Shown here piece by piece: positions 26,625 through 37,075 of a stretch of DNA of 64,000 bases. The DNA comes from Flavobacterium limi. GTDB lineage: Bacteria; Bacteroidota; Bacteroidia; Flavobacteriales; Flavobacteriaceae. A program made the translations under genes and the position numbers. The notes below the pieces were generated by a model. It did not search any database. It was not told where the DNA came from and saw only the letters and a list, made by a program, of their open reading frames with translations. Positions within the stretch are counted from its first letter, which is position 1; each line of letters opens with the position of its first letter. The stretch is from the NCBI RefSeq assembly GCF_010645075.1, contig NZ_JAADZV010000001.1, positions 496,001 to 560,000 on the forward strand, written 5' to 3'.

Positions 26625-27107
26625 TTATAAAAACTTTTTGTCAAACATGAAAGGGAGCAGGTTTTTTAGGGATGAAGATTGATAAATTGCACCAATTTCT
26701 CCCATAAAATAGATTTCTATAGGGGTATCTTGTTTAATTTCATACTCTGCAATGGATTGTCGACAGGATCCGCAAGGAGGAATTGGAGCTTGTGTTTGGT
26801 TTGTATCCGAAGCTGCAGTAATTGCCATTTTTAAGATTTTAGCCTCCGGATAAACGCTTCCTGCATGAAAAATAGCCACACGTTCTGCACATAATCCGGA
26901 TGGATAAGCTGCGTTTTCCTGGTTTGACCCTAAAATAATTTTTCCGTTATCCAATAATAGTGCAGTGCCAACTTTAAATTGGGAGTAGGGTGCATAGGCT
27001 TTTTTACGAATGGCTACGGCCTGACTCATTAAATCCTGAATGTCTTTTGGTAATTCTTCTAAGGTGTCAAAAACCAGAAAAGATGATGTTACGCTTATTT
27101 CTTTCAT
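26625..27107 (-). CDS. cdd: Cytidine deaminase
   Basis: 160 residues. Hydrolytic deamination of cytidine/deoxycytidine in pyrimidine salvage. Zinc motifs: CAERVAIF (C-A-E with catalytic Glu) and PPCGSCRQ (PCxxC). The usual homotetrameric type of about 130-160 residues. It is downstream of porV on the same strand, as in other Flavobacterium genomes. Confidence 0.95.
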   Translation of the reverse strand: MKEISVTSSFLVFDTLEELPKDIQDLMSQAVAIRKKAYAPYSQFKVGTALLLDNGKIILGSNQENAAYPSGLCAERVAIFHAGSVYPEAKILKMAITAASDTNQTQAPIPPCGSCRQSIAEYEIKQDTPIEIYFMGEIGAIYQSSSLKNLLPFMFDKKFL

Positions 27108-27120
27108 TGTTTTTAAGGGA

Positions 27121-27159
27121 AAAAAAATCCAAATTCCTAGTAATAGAAATTTGGATTTG
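27121..27159 (-). terminator. Terminator after porV
   Basis: aaatccaaatt / aatttggattt hairpin with a T-rich minus-strand tail between porV and cdd. Confidence 0.65.
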
Positions 27160-27181
27160 ATTTAGTTTTTTATTTATCTGA

Positions 27182-28381
27182 TTAATACTCTTCGTATTTT
27201 TCGCCAAAATTAAAGGTTAATGAGAAGCGAAGTGTATTCTCTAACGGATTTTTAACTTTTGATGCAGAGAATAAGTAGGATACATCAACTTTTACAATGT
27301 TATACTTAAATCCTGCTCCTAACGAGAAAAATTGTATGTTCCCTTTTTCAGGACTTTGATGATAATATCCTGCTCGCATCGAAAATGAATCCTGATAAGT
27401 ATATTCTCCGGATAAACTATAGGTTATTTCTTTTAATTCTTCACTGAAGCCATCCGGTGCGTCACCAAAAGATTTGAAAATTCCGGGAACCCAGCCTATG
27501 GAATTATATTCATTGTTGGCTTCCTGTATGCCATTAGATTCTCCTGCGTCTGAAGTGTCGCCATCGTTATTTAAGTCGATTGGTTTAGGTATTTGTGGGG
27601 TAGGTACCAGTAGTTTTGTAAATTCAAGACCTACGGCTACTTTGTTATAGTCATCTAATATAAAGTCAAAGCCACCGCCTACTCTTAAGTTTGCAGGAAG
27701 AAAATTTGAGCCAGGCCCATCTGTTGTTTCACTTAAATCGTAATTAATTTTTGGTCCAAGATTCTGGAAATTAAACCCCGCCCTCCATCTTCCGTTGAAA
27801 TCTCTGTATGCAATCTCTTCAGACTGATAAAATCCGGCAACGTCAAATGCAAATGATTTAGCAGCAGATAGATTTTCCCCACCTGATGTAATTGCTAAAT
27901 TTGAACTTATGAATCTTGCTCCGACAGCCATTGAGAAAGTTTCACTTAATTTTAAAGAATAGGAGCCGTCAATGGCGAATTCTGCTGGTTTAACTACATT
28001 GGCAGGATCGTTTGGGTTCTCTCTTAATTCAATTTCTCCAATGCTAAAATAGCGTATACTGCCGGCAAAAGCACTTCGCTCGTTAATTTTGTTGTAATAT
28101 GTTAACTGGCTTAGTGAAATGTCATTTACCAAATCAGTTAAATAAGGAGTGTAGCTGACAGAAAATCCTTGTTTGTCAATAGAAAATGCATATTTTGCCG
28201 GATTCCATTGTTGAGAAAATACATCTGCAGAGGTTGCGACACCCTGATCTCCAAGACCGGCAGCCCTTGCATCTGATGCAACTTGTAAAAAAGGGACTCC
28301 GGTTGTAATTGGCCTAATTTGTGCGTTGGCAAACGATATAATAATAAAATAAAATAATAATAAAGGGGATATTTTTTTCAT
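27182..28381 (-). CDS. porV: Type IX secretion outer membrane protein PorV
   Basis: 399 residues. Outer-membrane beta-barrel of the FadL-like class that shuttles secreted cargo to the PorU attachment complex. Signal peptide ends SFANAQ. The mature N-terminus is IRPITTGVPFLQVASDARAAGLGDQGVAT, the hallmark PorV segment. The barrel strands end in a C-terminal aromatic stretch (FSLTFNFGEKYEEY). An Asp-rich extracellular loop (~265-285, DLNNDGDTSDAGE) looks calcium-binding. The gene is 49 nt downstream of porU on the same strand. Confidence 0.95.
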   Translation of the reverse strand: MKKISPLLLFYFIIISFANAQIRPITTGVPFLQVASDARAAGLGDQGVATSADVFSQQWNPAKYAFSIDKQGFSVSYTPYLTDLVNDISLSQLTYYNKINERSAFAGSIRYFSIGEIELRENPNDPANVVKPAEFAIDGSYSLKLSETFSMAVGARFISSNLAITSGGENLSAAKSFAFDVAGFYQSEEIAYRDFNGRWRAGFNFQNLGPKINYDLSETTDGPGSNFLPANLRVGGGFDFILDDYNKVAVGLEFTKLLVPTPQIPKPIDLNNDGDTSDAGESNGIQEANNEYNSIGWVPGIFKSFGDAPDGFSEELKEITYSLSGEYTYQDSFSMRAGYYHQSPEKGNIQFFSLGAGFKYNIVKVDVSYLFSASKVKNPLENTLRFSLTFNFGEKYEEY

Positions 28382-28430
28382 TTATATTAAGTAAGGTGTT
28401 AGTTTATGTTGTTAGTTGTGCAAATATATA

Positions 28431-31400
28431 TTATAGAATTACAAGTTTTTCATACTTTTCTGCTTTTTTGTTTGTTAAATTAGATTTGACGGTGAGTTTG
28501 TAAATATAAACTCCTTTTCCGATTCTGTCTCCAAAGTCATCCTTGCCGTCCCATGTAATTTCCCTTGATAAAAATCCTTCAGTAGTAATAATTTGGTTTT
28601 TTGTCCATACAACCTTTCCTGTTATTGTCATCACCTGCACCTGAACATCTAAAGGTTCGTAAGGTTTGTTGTGAGAAAACCAGAATTGTGTGTAGGTAGA
28701 AAACGGATTCGGATAATTAAGAACGTGAGTCAATGTGAGCGATTCGTCGCCAACGACCATAAATTGTATTTCACTTGTTACCGGATTGTTGTAAACATCC
28801 CACGCAGTAAAACTTATAGTATGCATTCCTGCACTTAAATTACGTAATGGGAAACGTAAATTTCCATTGGTGTAATCATCTAATTTTGTTTGGTAATAAT
28901 CATTTAAAATATAAGGATTACTAACATCTCCATCTAAAATAGCCACTATGTCATGGCCAATTCCACTTGCTGTATTAATTCCGTTTTCGTCTTCAAGAAG
29001 CGCTAAAAGAAAAGGAGAGTCATTTGTGATTCCTCCTGATACAAAAGTTTCATCGTTCATATATAACTGAACTTTTGGACTAATATTGTCCTGAGGTGCA
29101 TTTTCGTTAATTCCTCCAATTTTTATTATATCATTAAAGCCAGATTGATTTTCTAAAACTTCATTCTTTTTCGAATAAAAGCTAATTCTGCCATTCTTAA
29201 CCGGAATTCGGATGTCTCTTGGGACGACAAAACTAAATTCAAACTGGCCATTAACTACAGAAGCGTTCCCTCTAAAAATAGTTTCGCCCAGAGTTTTAAA
29301 CTGTATTGCCGGACTAAAGCCATCGTTGTTAAGTGTGGTATTTGTAATTAGTTTATCATAAATTGCAGTTGAAAGCTCACCGTTATAGTTGCTTAAAAGG
29401 TTGTTGTTTTCGTCTGTAATTTCTCCTGATATTTTAATTTTTGCCAAAGATTTAAAATCTTCAATTGTTCCTGAAACAGGTACATCGTTTACTTTTGTTA
29501 AATTAATTCGGGGTTTAGGAATGGCCAGCATTATCGCAGGATCTCCTAAATAAAAAACGACATTGCTGGATGAGCTTGGATTTTCATTTTTTGAAATCCG
29601 AAGAGCTTCTGCAATAGTTGTATATTGATTTGAACCGAAAGACAGCAGATTTTTCGTTAAGTTGTCATTGAAATTTTCGGCATTATACTGTCCTATTGAG
29701 CGAATGGTGGTTAACATTGCTATAGCACCCCCTTTTGGGTTCCAAAAAGTATATTCTCCGGCTGTTGGGTGAGTTGGGTCATCAAAACGAGAAAACTCAC
29801 AGGTTATGGTTATAAATAAAGGGTATCTGTATTGATTGTTTAGGTTTTGACCATCTGATTTTTCCCAAATCCTTTCGCTGGACAAGCCATCTTCTCCTCC
29901 GTGTCCTAAATAATTAAAGACTAAAGCACCTTTTTCAAAAGCATCAAAAAAGTTTGTTCTTGCTTTGGGATATCTTGAGCCTCCTGCAGATGCTTCTTGT
30001 GTATACGAGTCCAGAAAAATTTTGTCAATATTTAAAAAAGGTTTCTCGGCAGCGATTTTGTCAGCCAATGTATTTTGTCGTGACTGTAAAGTGGCATCAG
30101 AAGCTTTGTCGGAATCATCGCTAATTAAGACAAAATTATTTCGCCAGTTTCCGTAAGATTTAGTATTATGATATTCTAAAACTTTATTGACCATTTCTTC
30201 TGCTTGCGTATTGTCGGAAACTAACATTCTGCCTGTTGCAATATCAATTCCTCCAAAAAATGAGATTACATTTCCTTCATTATCATCCATTAATCCGTAG
30301 AAGTCATCAGATGCAAATGAAGATTCTCCAATAGTGTTACTGTTTAAAGAGTGGTATATAGGTACAATATTTGTGTTGTTGGAAATGCGGTTTTTGTAAT
30401 CGAATGAAGCATCTCCAAAAAGATTCAGGTACTTTATTCTTTTATTTGATGAAGAGGCATTTTTATAAACGTACCTCACACAATTTCTAATCGCTGCAAT
30501 ATCTTGTTTTCCTGAAGAAAATTCCTGGTAGATATTTTCAAGAGTAACAACCTTCACCGTTAAATTGGAGTAACTTCTGTGGAAGTTAGCTAATTTTTCA
30601 GCTTGAGAAAGTAAAAACTTAGGAGTGACAATTAAATAATCAATGTCCTGAAAATTATTCTGGACATTCTTAAAAAGAGTGCCTTTTAGATTTTGATTTG
30701 CAACTTTTGACTGATTCTCTTTTAAAGGGGTGTAATAGTCTGCTGGATCAATTGCTATATATTTTCGTATTTCACCTAACGGAGCCTTGAAACTTAAATT
30801 GTTCAAATTGCTGTTTTCGATTTTTGAAACATCATACAAGTCTGTTATATCCCAAATTTGTGAAATGCCTGAGGCATTCGAGATATTGTAAGTGGCAATG
30901 CCGGATGTAGAACCTGCCTGATCGTGTTGGAATTGGAATTGCTTTCCGTAGCCAGTTAGTTTTCGTTTTGCTACTAAATTGATATAATCCAGATATCCTT
31001 TAGAACCCGGGACTCCATTATTATTATAAATGAGTTTTATTTTTACGTTTTCAGATCCTGTAAAGCTAGTATTGCCAGGTAGATTTCCAGTATAAAACTT
31101 TATGTCGGAATTGAGGCTAATTTGACCAAAAGAAATATTCCCAATATTCTGTCCGTTAGCAGAAATAGTAAATGAAGTGTTAGTAAATGCAGCTGATGCT
31201 GCAACAGTTTCTATTTTTATTGGAGAGGCGGGCTCAAAATTGGGAAAATTAAATTCAAACTCCTGTTCCTGATTGATTTCAAAAGATTCTCCAAACCATT
31301 GACGTCCTAAATGTGCAATATTAGTGAGATCGATTTCATGAAACTGATGGTCGTCGAAAGTTGTTAATTCTACAGTGCTGTTTTCGGTGGGTTGGTTCAT

Positions 31401-32267
31401 GTTCGAAATCCTTTTTCCGTCACCTCCTTGGCTGGTAATATAATAATATGATTTAGTAGCGTATAAGTTAAGGTTGGTTTTGCTTTCAGTGTTCCAGTTG
31501 TTTATTCCTTCTGCGTAAAAAAGGATATAATCCTCATTGTTGAAAATGCCGTCATTCTCGCCCACAACCTGAATTGCATTTTCAGTTAAATCTTCCGGAT
31601 AATATGAGTTATTGGATAAAGGAAGCATTCTTCCTCCATTTCCGTAAATTTTTATTTTTTTTGGGTCATTTTTGCCGGCATCAAAGCCCAGGCTTTGCAA
31701 AAAAGATCTTGAAATTTTATAAACACCTGATTTTTCAACATAAAAACGGTACCATTCTCCAGAGGATAGAACCGAATTTGAAATAATATTAGACTTTAAT
31801 GTAGATGCAGAGCTGTTGTTTTTTGATAAACTGCCATTAATTGAATAAGAAAACGATTTGATTCTTTTAAAGCTATTTCCTTCAGATATGATTGGGGACA
31901 AGGAGATGAATCCTTGTTTTTGATCTCTTGATGTAACTATTTGAAATGTTTCATTTGGTTCTTTTGGGATGTTTGTTAATGATAAATCTCCTAGATCTTT
32001 AGCTGAAACAGGTTCGTAAATAATGTTGGTGATTTGAACTCTACTGTCGGCAGAATAATCCGAATAATCCGGTTTAAATAGCAATGTTATGGTTTTTTTA
32101 GTAATGTCAAATCGAAAATTATCACCTGTAAAGTAAGGAATGTCTATTTTTACTTCACCAAAATTCATTTCTTTTTTATTTTTCCAATCTATTGTGAGGG
32201 TGCCATTTTTCTGGGAAAACAAGAAAAAGGGTGTCAAAAAAAGATATAAAAGAATGATTTGTTTCAT
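28431..32267 (-). CDS. porU: Type IX secretion C-terminal signal peptidase PorU
   Basis: 1278 residues. Gingipain-type C25 cysteine peptidase that removes the C-terminal signal from secreted proteins and attaches them at the cell surface. Signal peptide at the N-terminus (FLTPFFLFSQ). The C25 catalytic domain is in the centre: catalytic His in NYLGHGGEDG (about residue 787) and Cys in ITCEFSRFDD (about 823). Ig-like domains follow. The protein ends in a FlgD-like/type A C-terminal domain (NYPNPFS ... GKGVYIYKL). Upstream of porV on the same strand and divergent from gldJ. Confidence 0.95.
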   Translation of the reverse strand: MKQIILLYLFLTPFFLFSQKNGTLTIDWKNKKEMNFGEVKIDIPYFTGDNFRFDITKKTITLLFKPDYSDYSADSRVQITNIIYEPVSAKDLGDLSLTNIPKEPNETFQIVTSRDQKQGFISLSPIISEGNSFKRIKSFSYSINGSLSKNNSSASTLKSNIISNSVLSSGEWYRFYVEKSGVYKISRSFLQSLGFDAGKNDPKKIKIYGNGGRMLPLSNNSYYPEDLTENAIQVVGENDGIFNNEDYILFYAEGINNWNTESKTNLNLYATKSYYYITSQGGDGKRISNMNQPTENSTVELTTFDDHQFHEIDLTNIAHLGRQWFGESFEINQEQEFEFNFPNFEPASPIKIETVAASAAFTNTSFTISANGQNIGNISFGQISLNSDIKFYTGNLPGNTSFTGSENVKIKLIYNNNGVPGSKGYLDYINLVAKRKLTGYGKQFQFQHDQAGSTSGIATYNISNASGISQIWDITDLYDVSKIENSNLNNLSFKAPLGEIRKYIAIDPADYYTPLKENQSKVANQNLKGTLFKNVQNNFQDIDYLIVTPKFLLSQAEKLANFHRSYSNLTVKVVTLENIYQEFSSGKQDIAAIRNCVRYVYKNASSSNKRIKYLNLFGDASFDYKNRISNNTNIVPIYHSLNSNTIGESSFASDDFYGLMDDNEGNVISFFGGIDIATGRMLVSDNTQAEEMVNKVLEYHNTKSYGNWRNNFVLISDDSDKASDATLQSRQNTLADKIAAEKPFLNIDKIFLDSYTQEASAGGSRYPKARTNFFDAFEKGALVFNYLGHGGEDGLSSERIWEKSDGQNLNNQYRYPLFITITCEFSRFDDPTHPTAGEYTFWNPKGGAIAMLTTIRSIGQYNAENFNDNLTKNLLSFGSNQYTTIAEALRISKNENPSSSSNVVFYLGDPAIMLAIPKPRINLTKVNDVPVSGTIEDFKSLAKIKISGEITDENNNLLSNYNGELSTAIYDKLITNTTLNNDGFSPAIQFKTLGETIFRGNASVVNGQFEFSFVVPRDIRIPVKNGRISFYSKKNEVLENQSGFNDIIKIGGINENAPQDNISPKVQLYMNDETFVSGGITNDSPFLLALLEDENGINTASGIGHDIVAILDGDVSNPYILNDYYQTKLDDYTNGNLRFPLRNLSAGMHTISFTAWDVYNNPVTSEIQFMVVGDESLTLTHVLNYPNPFSTYTQFWFSHNKPYEPLDVQVQVMTITGKVVWTKNQIITTEGFLSREITWDGKDDFGDRIGKGVYIYKLTVKSNLTNKKAEKYEKLVIL

Positions 32268-32473
32268 GATAAAAGAAAACGAAATTAAGGTTAAAATATT
32301 TTAGTAAGTAAAAATATAGTATTTAATGTAATAGTAATAATAAAAAGTATATTTTTGCGTTCGAAACTATAGGTTATTTTCTGGTAAAAAACAGCTAAAT
32401 AAAATTATTAGAACAGATGTTGCTAATTAAATGTTAATTATTATATTGCAGCACCTAAATTTATCACCTAAGA

Positions 32474-34165
32474 ATGAGTATGAAAGTAAACAAAATTGTA
32501 GCCTTGCAAGTAATGATGTCAATAGTATTGATGTTGGGCACGGCTAGTTGTAGCAAAAAATCAAGTTCTAGCCGCGGTTCAAGAGCAACAGGTTGGGATG
32601 TTGATAGTCAGAACGGAACAGCTGCTAGAAATGCAGGAAAAAAACAACAGGCTGGTCCTGGTTTAGTTTTTGTTGAAGGAGGTACATTTACTATGGGTAA
32701 AGTACAGGATGATGTTATGCACGATTGGAATAACACACCAACTCAACAACACGTTCAGTCGTTTTACATGGATGAAACGGAAGTTACCAATGGTATGTAT
32801 TTAGAATACCTTGAATGGTTGAAAAAAGTTTTCCCACCTACAGAAGAAAGTTATAAAAACATCTATGCTGGTGCATCGCCTGATACCTTAGTATGGAGAA
32901 ATCGTTTAGGATACAACGAAACGATGACAAATAATTATTTAAGACATCCTGCTTATGCTGACTATCCTGTAGTTGGTGTTAATTGGATCCAGGCAGTTGA
33001 ATTTAGCAAATGGAGAACAGACCGTGTTAACGAAGCGGTTTTGGAAAAAGAAAGATATATTAAAAGAGGGGCTAAAACACAAGATGTTAGTGCCGAAAGT
33101 TTATTCAATACTGAAGCGTATCTTGCATCCCCATCTACTTCTTATGGAGGTAATGAAGAAATTGTTTTAAAGAAAAGCCCTACTGGCAAAAGACCAAGAA
33201 AAGGTAAAGATGGTACTGTAGAAGAGCAGAAAAATGTTTATGCACAACGTTCTTCAGGGATTATTTTGCCAGAATACAGACTTCCTACAGAAGCTGAATG
33301 GGAATATGCAGCAGCGGCAGATGTTGGACAAAGAGAATACAATATTTATAAAGGACAAAAGAAATATCCTTGGTCTGGAGATTATACCCGTTCAGCAAAA
33401 CGTAAAAACAGAGGTGACCAATTGGCTAACTTTAAACAAGGAAATGGTGACTACGGTGGAATCGCAGGTTGGTCAGATGATGGTGCAGATATTACAAATA
33501 AGATAAAAAGTTATCCTGCTAACGATTTCGGTTTATATGATATGGCTGGTAACGTAGCAGAATGGGTTGCTGACGTTTACAGACCAATAATTGATAACGA
33601 AGCAAATGATTTCAACTATTACAGAGGAAATCAATATGCTAAAAACAAAATTGGTAAAGATGGTAAGTTAGAAATTATCACTAAAGATAATATTAAATAT
33701 ACCACTCTGAGTAATGGTAAAGTAGTTGCTACAAATTTACCAGGAGAAATAGCTCGAGTTCCAGTTGATGAGAATGAGACTTATTTGAGACAAAATTTCA
33801 GTAAAAGTGATAATATCAATTACAGAGACGGTGATAAACAATCTTCAAGATATTATGACTTCGGAGATTCTGAATCAGGTGACAGTACTAAAGTAGCTAT
33901 GTATAATTCTCCAATACATAATGTTACTACAGATAGTTTAGGTAACATGGTGAGAAAATATGACAACTCAAGCAAAAGAACAACTTTAATAAACGATAAC
34001 GCAAGAGTTTATAAAGGAGGTTCGTGGAGAGACAGAGCTTACTGGTTAGATCCTGCTCAAAGAAGATACTTCCCTCAGGATATGGCTACTGATTACATTG
34101 GGTTTAGATGCGCAATGTCTAGAGTAGGTGCTAAAACTGAAAGAAGAAAATCACCAAGGAATTAA
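32474..34165 (+). CDS. gldJ: Gliding motility lipoprotein GldJ
   Basis: 563 residues. Lipoprotein (lipobox TASC) with an FGE-sulfatase/SUMF1-like domain: FVEGGTFTMGKVQDD, MDETEVTNGMYLEYLEWL, YRLPTEAEWEYAA, GLYDMAGNVAEWVADVY and YKGGSWRDRAYW. Part of the gliding/type IX machine, where GldJ stabilises GldK. The start could also be ATG 32480, six nt downstream. A promoter-like TTG-N19-TATATTGC lies at ~32420-32449 and a perfect TATTTTTG at 32350-32357. It is followed by a strong terminator and murF, the F. johnsoniae gene order. Confidence 0.96.
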   Translation: MSMKVNKIVALQVMMSIVLMLGTASCSKKSSSSRGSRATGWDVDSQNGTAARNAGKKQQAGPGLVFVEGGTFTMGKVQDDVMHDWNNTPTQQHVQSFYMDETEVTNGMYLEYLEWLKKVFPPTEESYKNIYAGASPDTLVWRNRLGYNETMTNNYLRHPAYADYPVVGVNWIQAVEFSKWRTDRVNEAVLEKERYIKRGAKTQDVSAESLFNTEAYLASPSTSYGGNEEIVLKKSPTGKRPRKGKDGTVEEQKNVYAQRSSGIILPEYRLPTEAEWEYAAAADVGQREYNIYKGQKKYPWSGDYTRSAKRKNRGDQLANFKQGNGDYGGIAGWSDDGADITNKIKSYPANDFGLYDMAGNVAEWVADVYRPIIDNEANDFNYYRGNQYAKNKIGKDGKLEIITKDNIKYTTLSNGKVVATNLPGEIARVPVDENETYLRQNFSKSDNINYRDGDKQSSRYYDFGDSESGDSTKVAMYNSPIHNVTTDSLGNMVRKYDNSSKRTTLINDNARVYKGGSWRDRAYWLDPAQRRYFPQDMATDYIGFRCAMSRVGAKTERRKSPRN

Positions 34166-34182
34166 ATTAGAAAATTCCGATA

Positions 34183-34236
34183 AAAAAAATTCCAAATTCC
34201 AAAACTGAGTTCAGTAAGGAATTTGGAATTTTTTTA
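34183..34236 (+). terminator. Terminator of gldJ
   Basis: attccaaattcc / ggaatttggaat hairpin followed by T7. The same attccaaattcc stem theme recurs at 59643. Confidence 0.85.
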
Positions 34237-34278
34237 TTGTTTTTTTTTATTTTTATAATCTAAATAAATGCTTATAAA

Positions 34279-35565
34279 ATGAATATTAAAGAAATTCATA
34301 ACTTATTTTTAAAATGTAAATCGCTTTCAATTGATACACGCAAAATTGAAAAAGATTCTATGTTTTTTGCTATTAAAGGAGAAAATTTTGACGCCAACAC
34401 TTTTGCCCGGGAAGCACTCGAGCGTGGAGCTCTGTTTGTTATAATTGATAATCCGTCTTATTTAATAGATGAAAGAACAATTGTGGTGGAAAACAGTTTG
34501 CGAACATTACAGGAGTTAGCAAAATTTCATAGGCAATATTTAAATATTTCTATTGTTGCATTGACAGGAAGTAATGGAAAAACTACCACTAAAGAACTTA
34601 TAAATGTTGTTTTAGCACAAAAATACAAGGCAAAAGCAACTGTCGGAAATTTAAATAATCATATTGGAGTTCCGTTAACCTTATTGTCTTTTACCAATGA
34701 AACTGAGATTGGAATTGTAGAAATGGGTGCTAATCATAAAAAAGAAATTGAGTTTTTATGTTCAATAGCTCAGCCAGATTATGGTTATATCACAAATTTT
34801 GGAAAAGCGCATTTAGAAGGTTTTGGAGGGATAGAAGGAGTAATTGAAGGAAAAAGCGAGATGTATAAGTATCTTGCGTCAAACAATAAACTGGTTTTTG
34901 TAAATCTGGAAGACCCAATTCAGGTTGATAAAACCAAAGAAATAAAAAAATATACTTTTGGGATTGATCGTAATGAAGCAGATGTTAAAATAAATTCAAT
35001 TGAAGCAAACCCTTTTGTAATTATCGGTTATAAGGATTTTATGGTTAGTTCAAATTTAATAGGTCTTTATAATGCTAATAATATCAATGCTGCCGTAGCC
35101 ATTGGAACTTATTTTGAGGTTAGTAACATCGAAATTAAAACCGCAATTGAAAATTATATTCCCACTAATAATAGGTCTCAATTAATAAGAAAGGGATCAT
35201 TTGAAATTATTCTGGATGCTTATAATGCTAATCCGAGCAGTATGGCTGTTGCAGTTACTAATTTTTTACAATTAGACAATTCACATAAGATAATAATTCT
35301 GGGAGATATGTTCGAGCTTGGTAATGAAAGCCAGCAAGAACATAAAATTATTGTTGATTCTTTAGCAGATCAGAATCAATCGACTGTTTATCTGATTGGA
35401 AAATCTTTTTTCGGGAATTTTATTGCTAATGAAAAACTTCATTTTTTTGAAACTTTTGAAGATTTTGCTGAATATTTAAAAATAAATAAGTTCAAAGAAG
35501 AAAGTACTATATTGATTAAAGGGTCGCGTGGTATGGCTTTGGAAAGAACATTGGATTTTCTTTAA
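34279..35565 (+). CDS. murF: UDP-N-acetylmuramoyl-tripeptide--D-alanyl-D-alanine ligase
   Basis: 428 residues. Adds D-Ala-D-Ala to the UDP-MurNAc-tripeptide in peptidoglycan synthesis. Mur ligase layout: N-terminal domain with SIDTRKIEKDSMFFAIKGE, ATP-binding P-loop GSNGKTTTKEL, NLNNHIGVPLTLL, EMGANHKKEIEFL, and a C-terminal domain with ILDAYNANPSSM and ILGDMFELG. Stand-alone gene after the gldJ terminator. Confidence 0.96.
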   Translation: MNIKEIHNLFLKCKSLSIDTRKIEKDSMFFAIKGENFDANTFAREALERGALFVIIDNPSYLIDERTIVVENSLRTLQELAKFHRQYLNISIVALTGSNGKTTTKELINVVLAQKYKAKATVGNLNNHIGVPLTLLSFTNETEIGIVEMGANHKKEIEFLCSIAQPDYGYITNFGKAHLEGFGGIEGVIEGKSEMYKYLASNNKLVFVNLEDPIQVDKTKEIKKYTFGIDRNEADVKINSIEANPFVIIGYKDFMVSSNLIGLYNANNINAAVAIGTYFEVSNIEIKTAIENYIPTNNRSQLIRKGSFEIILDAYNANPSSMAVAVTNFLQLDNSHKIIILGDMFELGNESQQEHKIIVDSLADQNQSTVYLIGKSFFGNFIANEKLHFFETFEDFAEYLKINKFKEESTILIKGSRGMALERTLDFL

Positions 35566-35690
35566 GATTAAAATAGATCAATCTGATGACTAATTAGATT
35601 TAAATTAACTATTCTATTTGTCGATTCCTAACTTATAAATGTGTAGAAAGCACTAATCTGATAAACATTATATTTTTAGAAACTAATCCG

Positions 35691-36215
35691 ATGATTGATA
35701 GTAAAGAATGGAATATAAAAGTTCTGCCATATAATTCGGCTTGGGCAGAGGAATTTAAAAGAATTAAAAGCGAATTACTTGCACATATAAAGGATATGGT
35801 ATTGACTATTGAGCATGTGGGCAGTACATCGGTAGCGGGTTTGCATGCAAAGCCTATTATTGATATAGATATTGTGATAGAAAATGATATGTTTTTAATA
35901 GTAAAACAAAAGCTGAAAGAGATTGGTTATAAACATGTAGGTGATTTAGGGATTAAGGGCAGGGAAGCATTCAGTTATAAAAATAAAATACATCTCATGG
36001 AACATCATTTATATGTATGTGATGAGAATTCTAATGAATTGAAACGCCATCTTACTTTTCGGGATTACCTGCGAAAACATGCTCATGAAAGAGAAAAATA
36101 TGCCAGGATAAAAATTGAAATGGCAAAGAAATTTCCCCATGATATAGACCAGTATCTTTTAGGAAAACAATCTGTAATTTTAGATATTTATAAAAAATGT
36201 GGTTTGATAAATTGA
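35691..36215 (+). CDS. GrpB family protein
   Basis: 174 residues, matching the GrpB/UPF0157 nucleotidyltransferase-like fold: VLPYNSAWAEEFKRI, EHVGSTSVAGLHAKPIIDIDIVIE and HLTFRDYLRKHAHEREKYA. The GSTS-x-x-G-x-x-x-K-P-x-x-D-x-D signature resembles minimal nucleotidyltransferases; substrate unknown. It ends on the base adjacent to the stop of the convergent Ada/AlkB fusion gene (zero spacing). Confidence 0.88.
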   Translation: MIDSKEWNIKVLPYNSAWAEEFKRIKSELLAHIKDMVLTIEHVGSTSVAGLHAKPIIDIDIVIENDMFLIVKQKLKEIGYKHVGDLGIKGREAFSYKNKIHLMEHHLYVCDENSNELKRHLTFRDYLRKHAHEREKYARIKIEMAKKFPHDIDQYLLGKQSVILDIYKKCGLIN

Positions 36216-37061
36216 TTATTTATATTGTACAATAGTCCTGAAAGTTAAATTTACCCGTGGTTTTGTAGTTGTTTTTGTTGGCGGTAAACGATGCAGCCAG
36301 TGTGTTTGAGTTTCTTTTTTCATAACCAGTAAGCTGCCATGTTCCAAAATTAAAGAAATCGTTTCTTTAGTTTTTTTATGTTTGAAAGCAAACTTACGCT
36401 CTGCACCAAAACTCAACGACCCAATAGCACCATTCTTTTTTAAATCTTTTTCCGCATCGCTGTGCCATGCCATTCCTTCTTCTCCTGAATGATATAAATT
36501 AAGTAAGCAGGAGTTAAATGTTTCTCCTGTTTTTTCTTCAATTATAGCTTTTAATTCAAGTAATTCTGGAGTCCACGAAAGTGCTTTTTTAGTCGTATTC
36601 GAATAAGTATATTCAAATTCCTGATCACCATACCAGGCAACTTTTCGTTTGGTCAAAATTAATTTTCCGAAAATAATCGCTTCGTCATTTTTCCATTCAA
36701 TAGTATTCAGTAAAATTTCTAAATAATGATTCGACTCTTCATTGGAGAATAATTTTCCATAGTAATTTACAGTCCCGTCTTTTGGAAGCCGGTTTGCTTT
36801 TTCGTCTTCGTGCGAATTAAATAAGTCCATTTTCCAGTTTTTATATTCGGTTTTCATACAATGTCCACAAGGTCTGAAGCCATTTTGTTTAGCTTCGTTT
36901 TCAGATAAAAAGAAAATCCGGTTTTCGCGCTTCATTCTTTTCCCCGAAGAACATTTTAGAGTTCCGTAGATTTTTAGTTTTTGGTTGCCACCAAAGCAAA
37001 TTTCGCCATTTTTAATTTTATTCCGAAGATCGGAATCGGAAATTTTGTTGTGTTGAAGCAT
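36216..37061 (-). CDS. Ada-type zinc domain fused to AlkB-like 2OG-Fe(II) dioxygenase
   Basis: 281 residues from ATG 37061. Residues ~1-65 resemble the Ada N-terminal metal-binding domain: KIYGTLKCSSGKRMKREN, then FFLSENEAKQNGFRPCGHC. Three Cys fall at canonical positions, while the second Cys of the first pair (C-x3-C in Ada) is replaced by Lys; an additional Cys lies upstream. Residues ~85-280 form an AlkB-like oxidative demethylase: YSNTTKKALSWTPEL, SCLLNLYHSGEEGMAWHSDAEKDL (HxD iron ligands), and a distal His in THWLHRLPP with R-V-N-L-T-F-R. A start at 37094 is possible but lies in the inverted repeat. Last gene of the ada cluster. The fused zinc domain may read DNA lesions. Confidence 0.82.
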   Translation of the reverse strand: MLQHNKISDSDLRNKIKNGEICFGGNQKLKIYGTLKCSSGKRMKRENRIFFLSENEAKQNGFRPCGHCMKTEYKNWKMDLFNSHEDEKANRLPKDGTVNYYGKLFSNEESNHYLEILLNTIEWKNDEAIIFGKLILTKRKVAWYGDQEFEYTYSNTTKKALSWTPELLELKAIIEEKTGETFNSCLLNLYHSGEEGMAWHSDAEKDLKKNGAIGSLSFGAERKFAFKHKKTKETISLILEHGSLLVMKKETQTHWLHRLPPTKTTTKPRVNLTFRTIVQYK

Positions 37062-37075
37062 ATTGTTATGTGTTT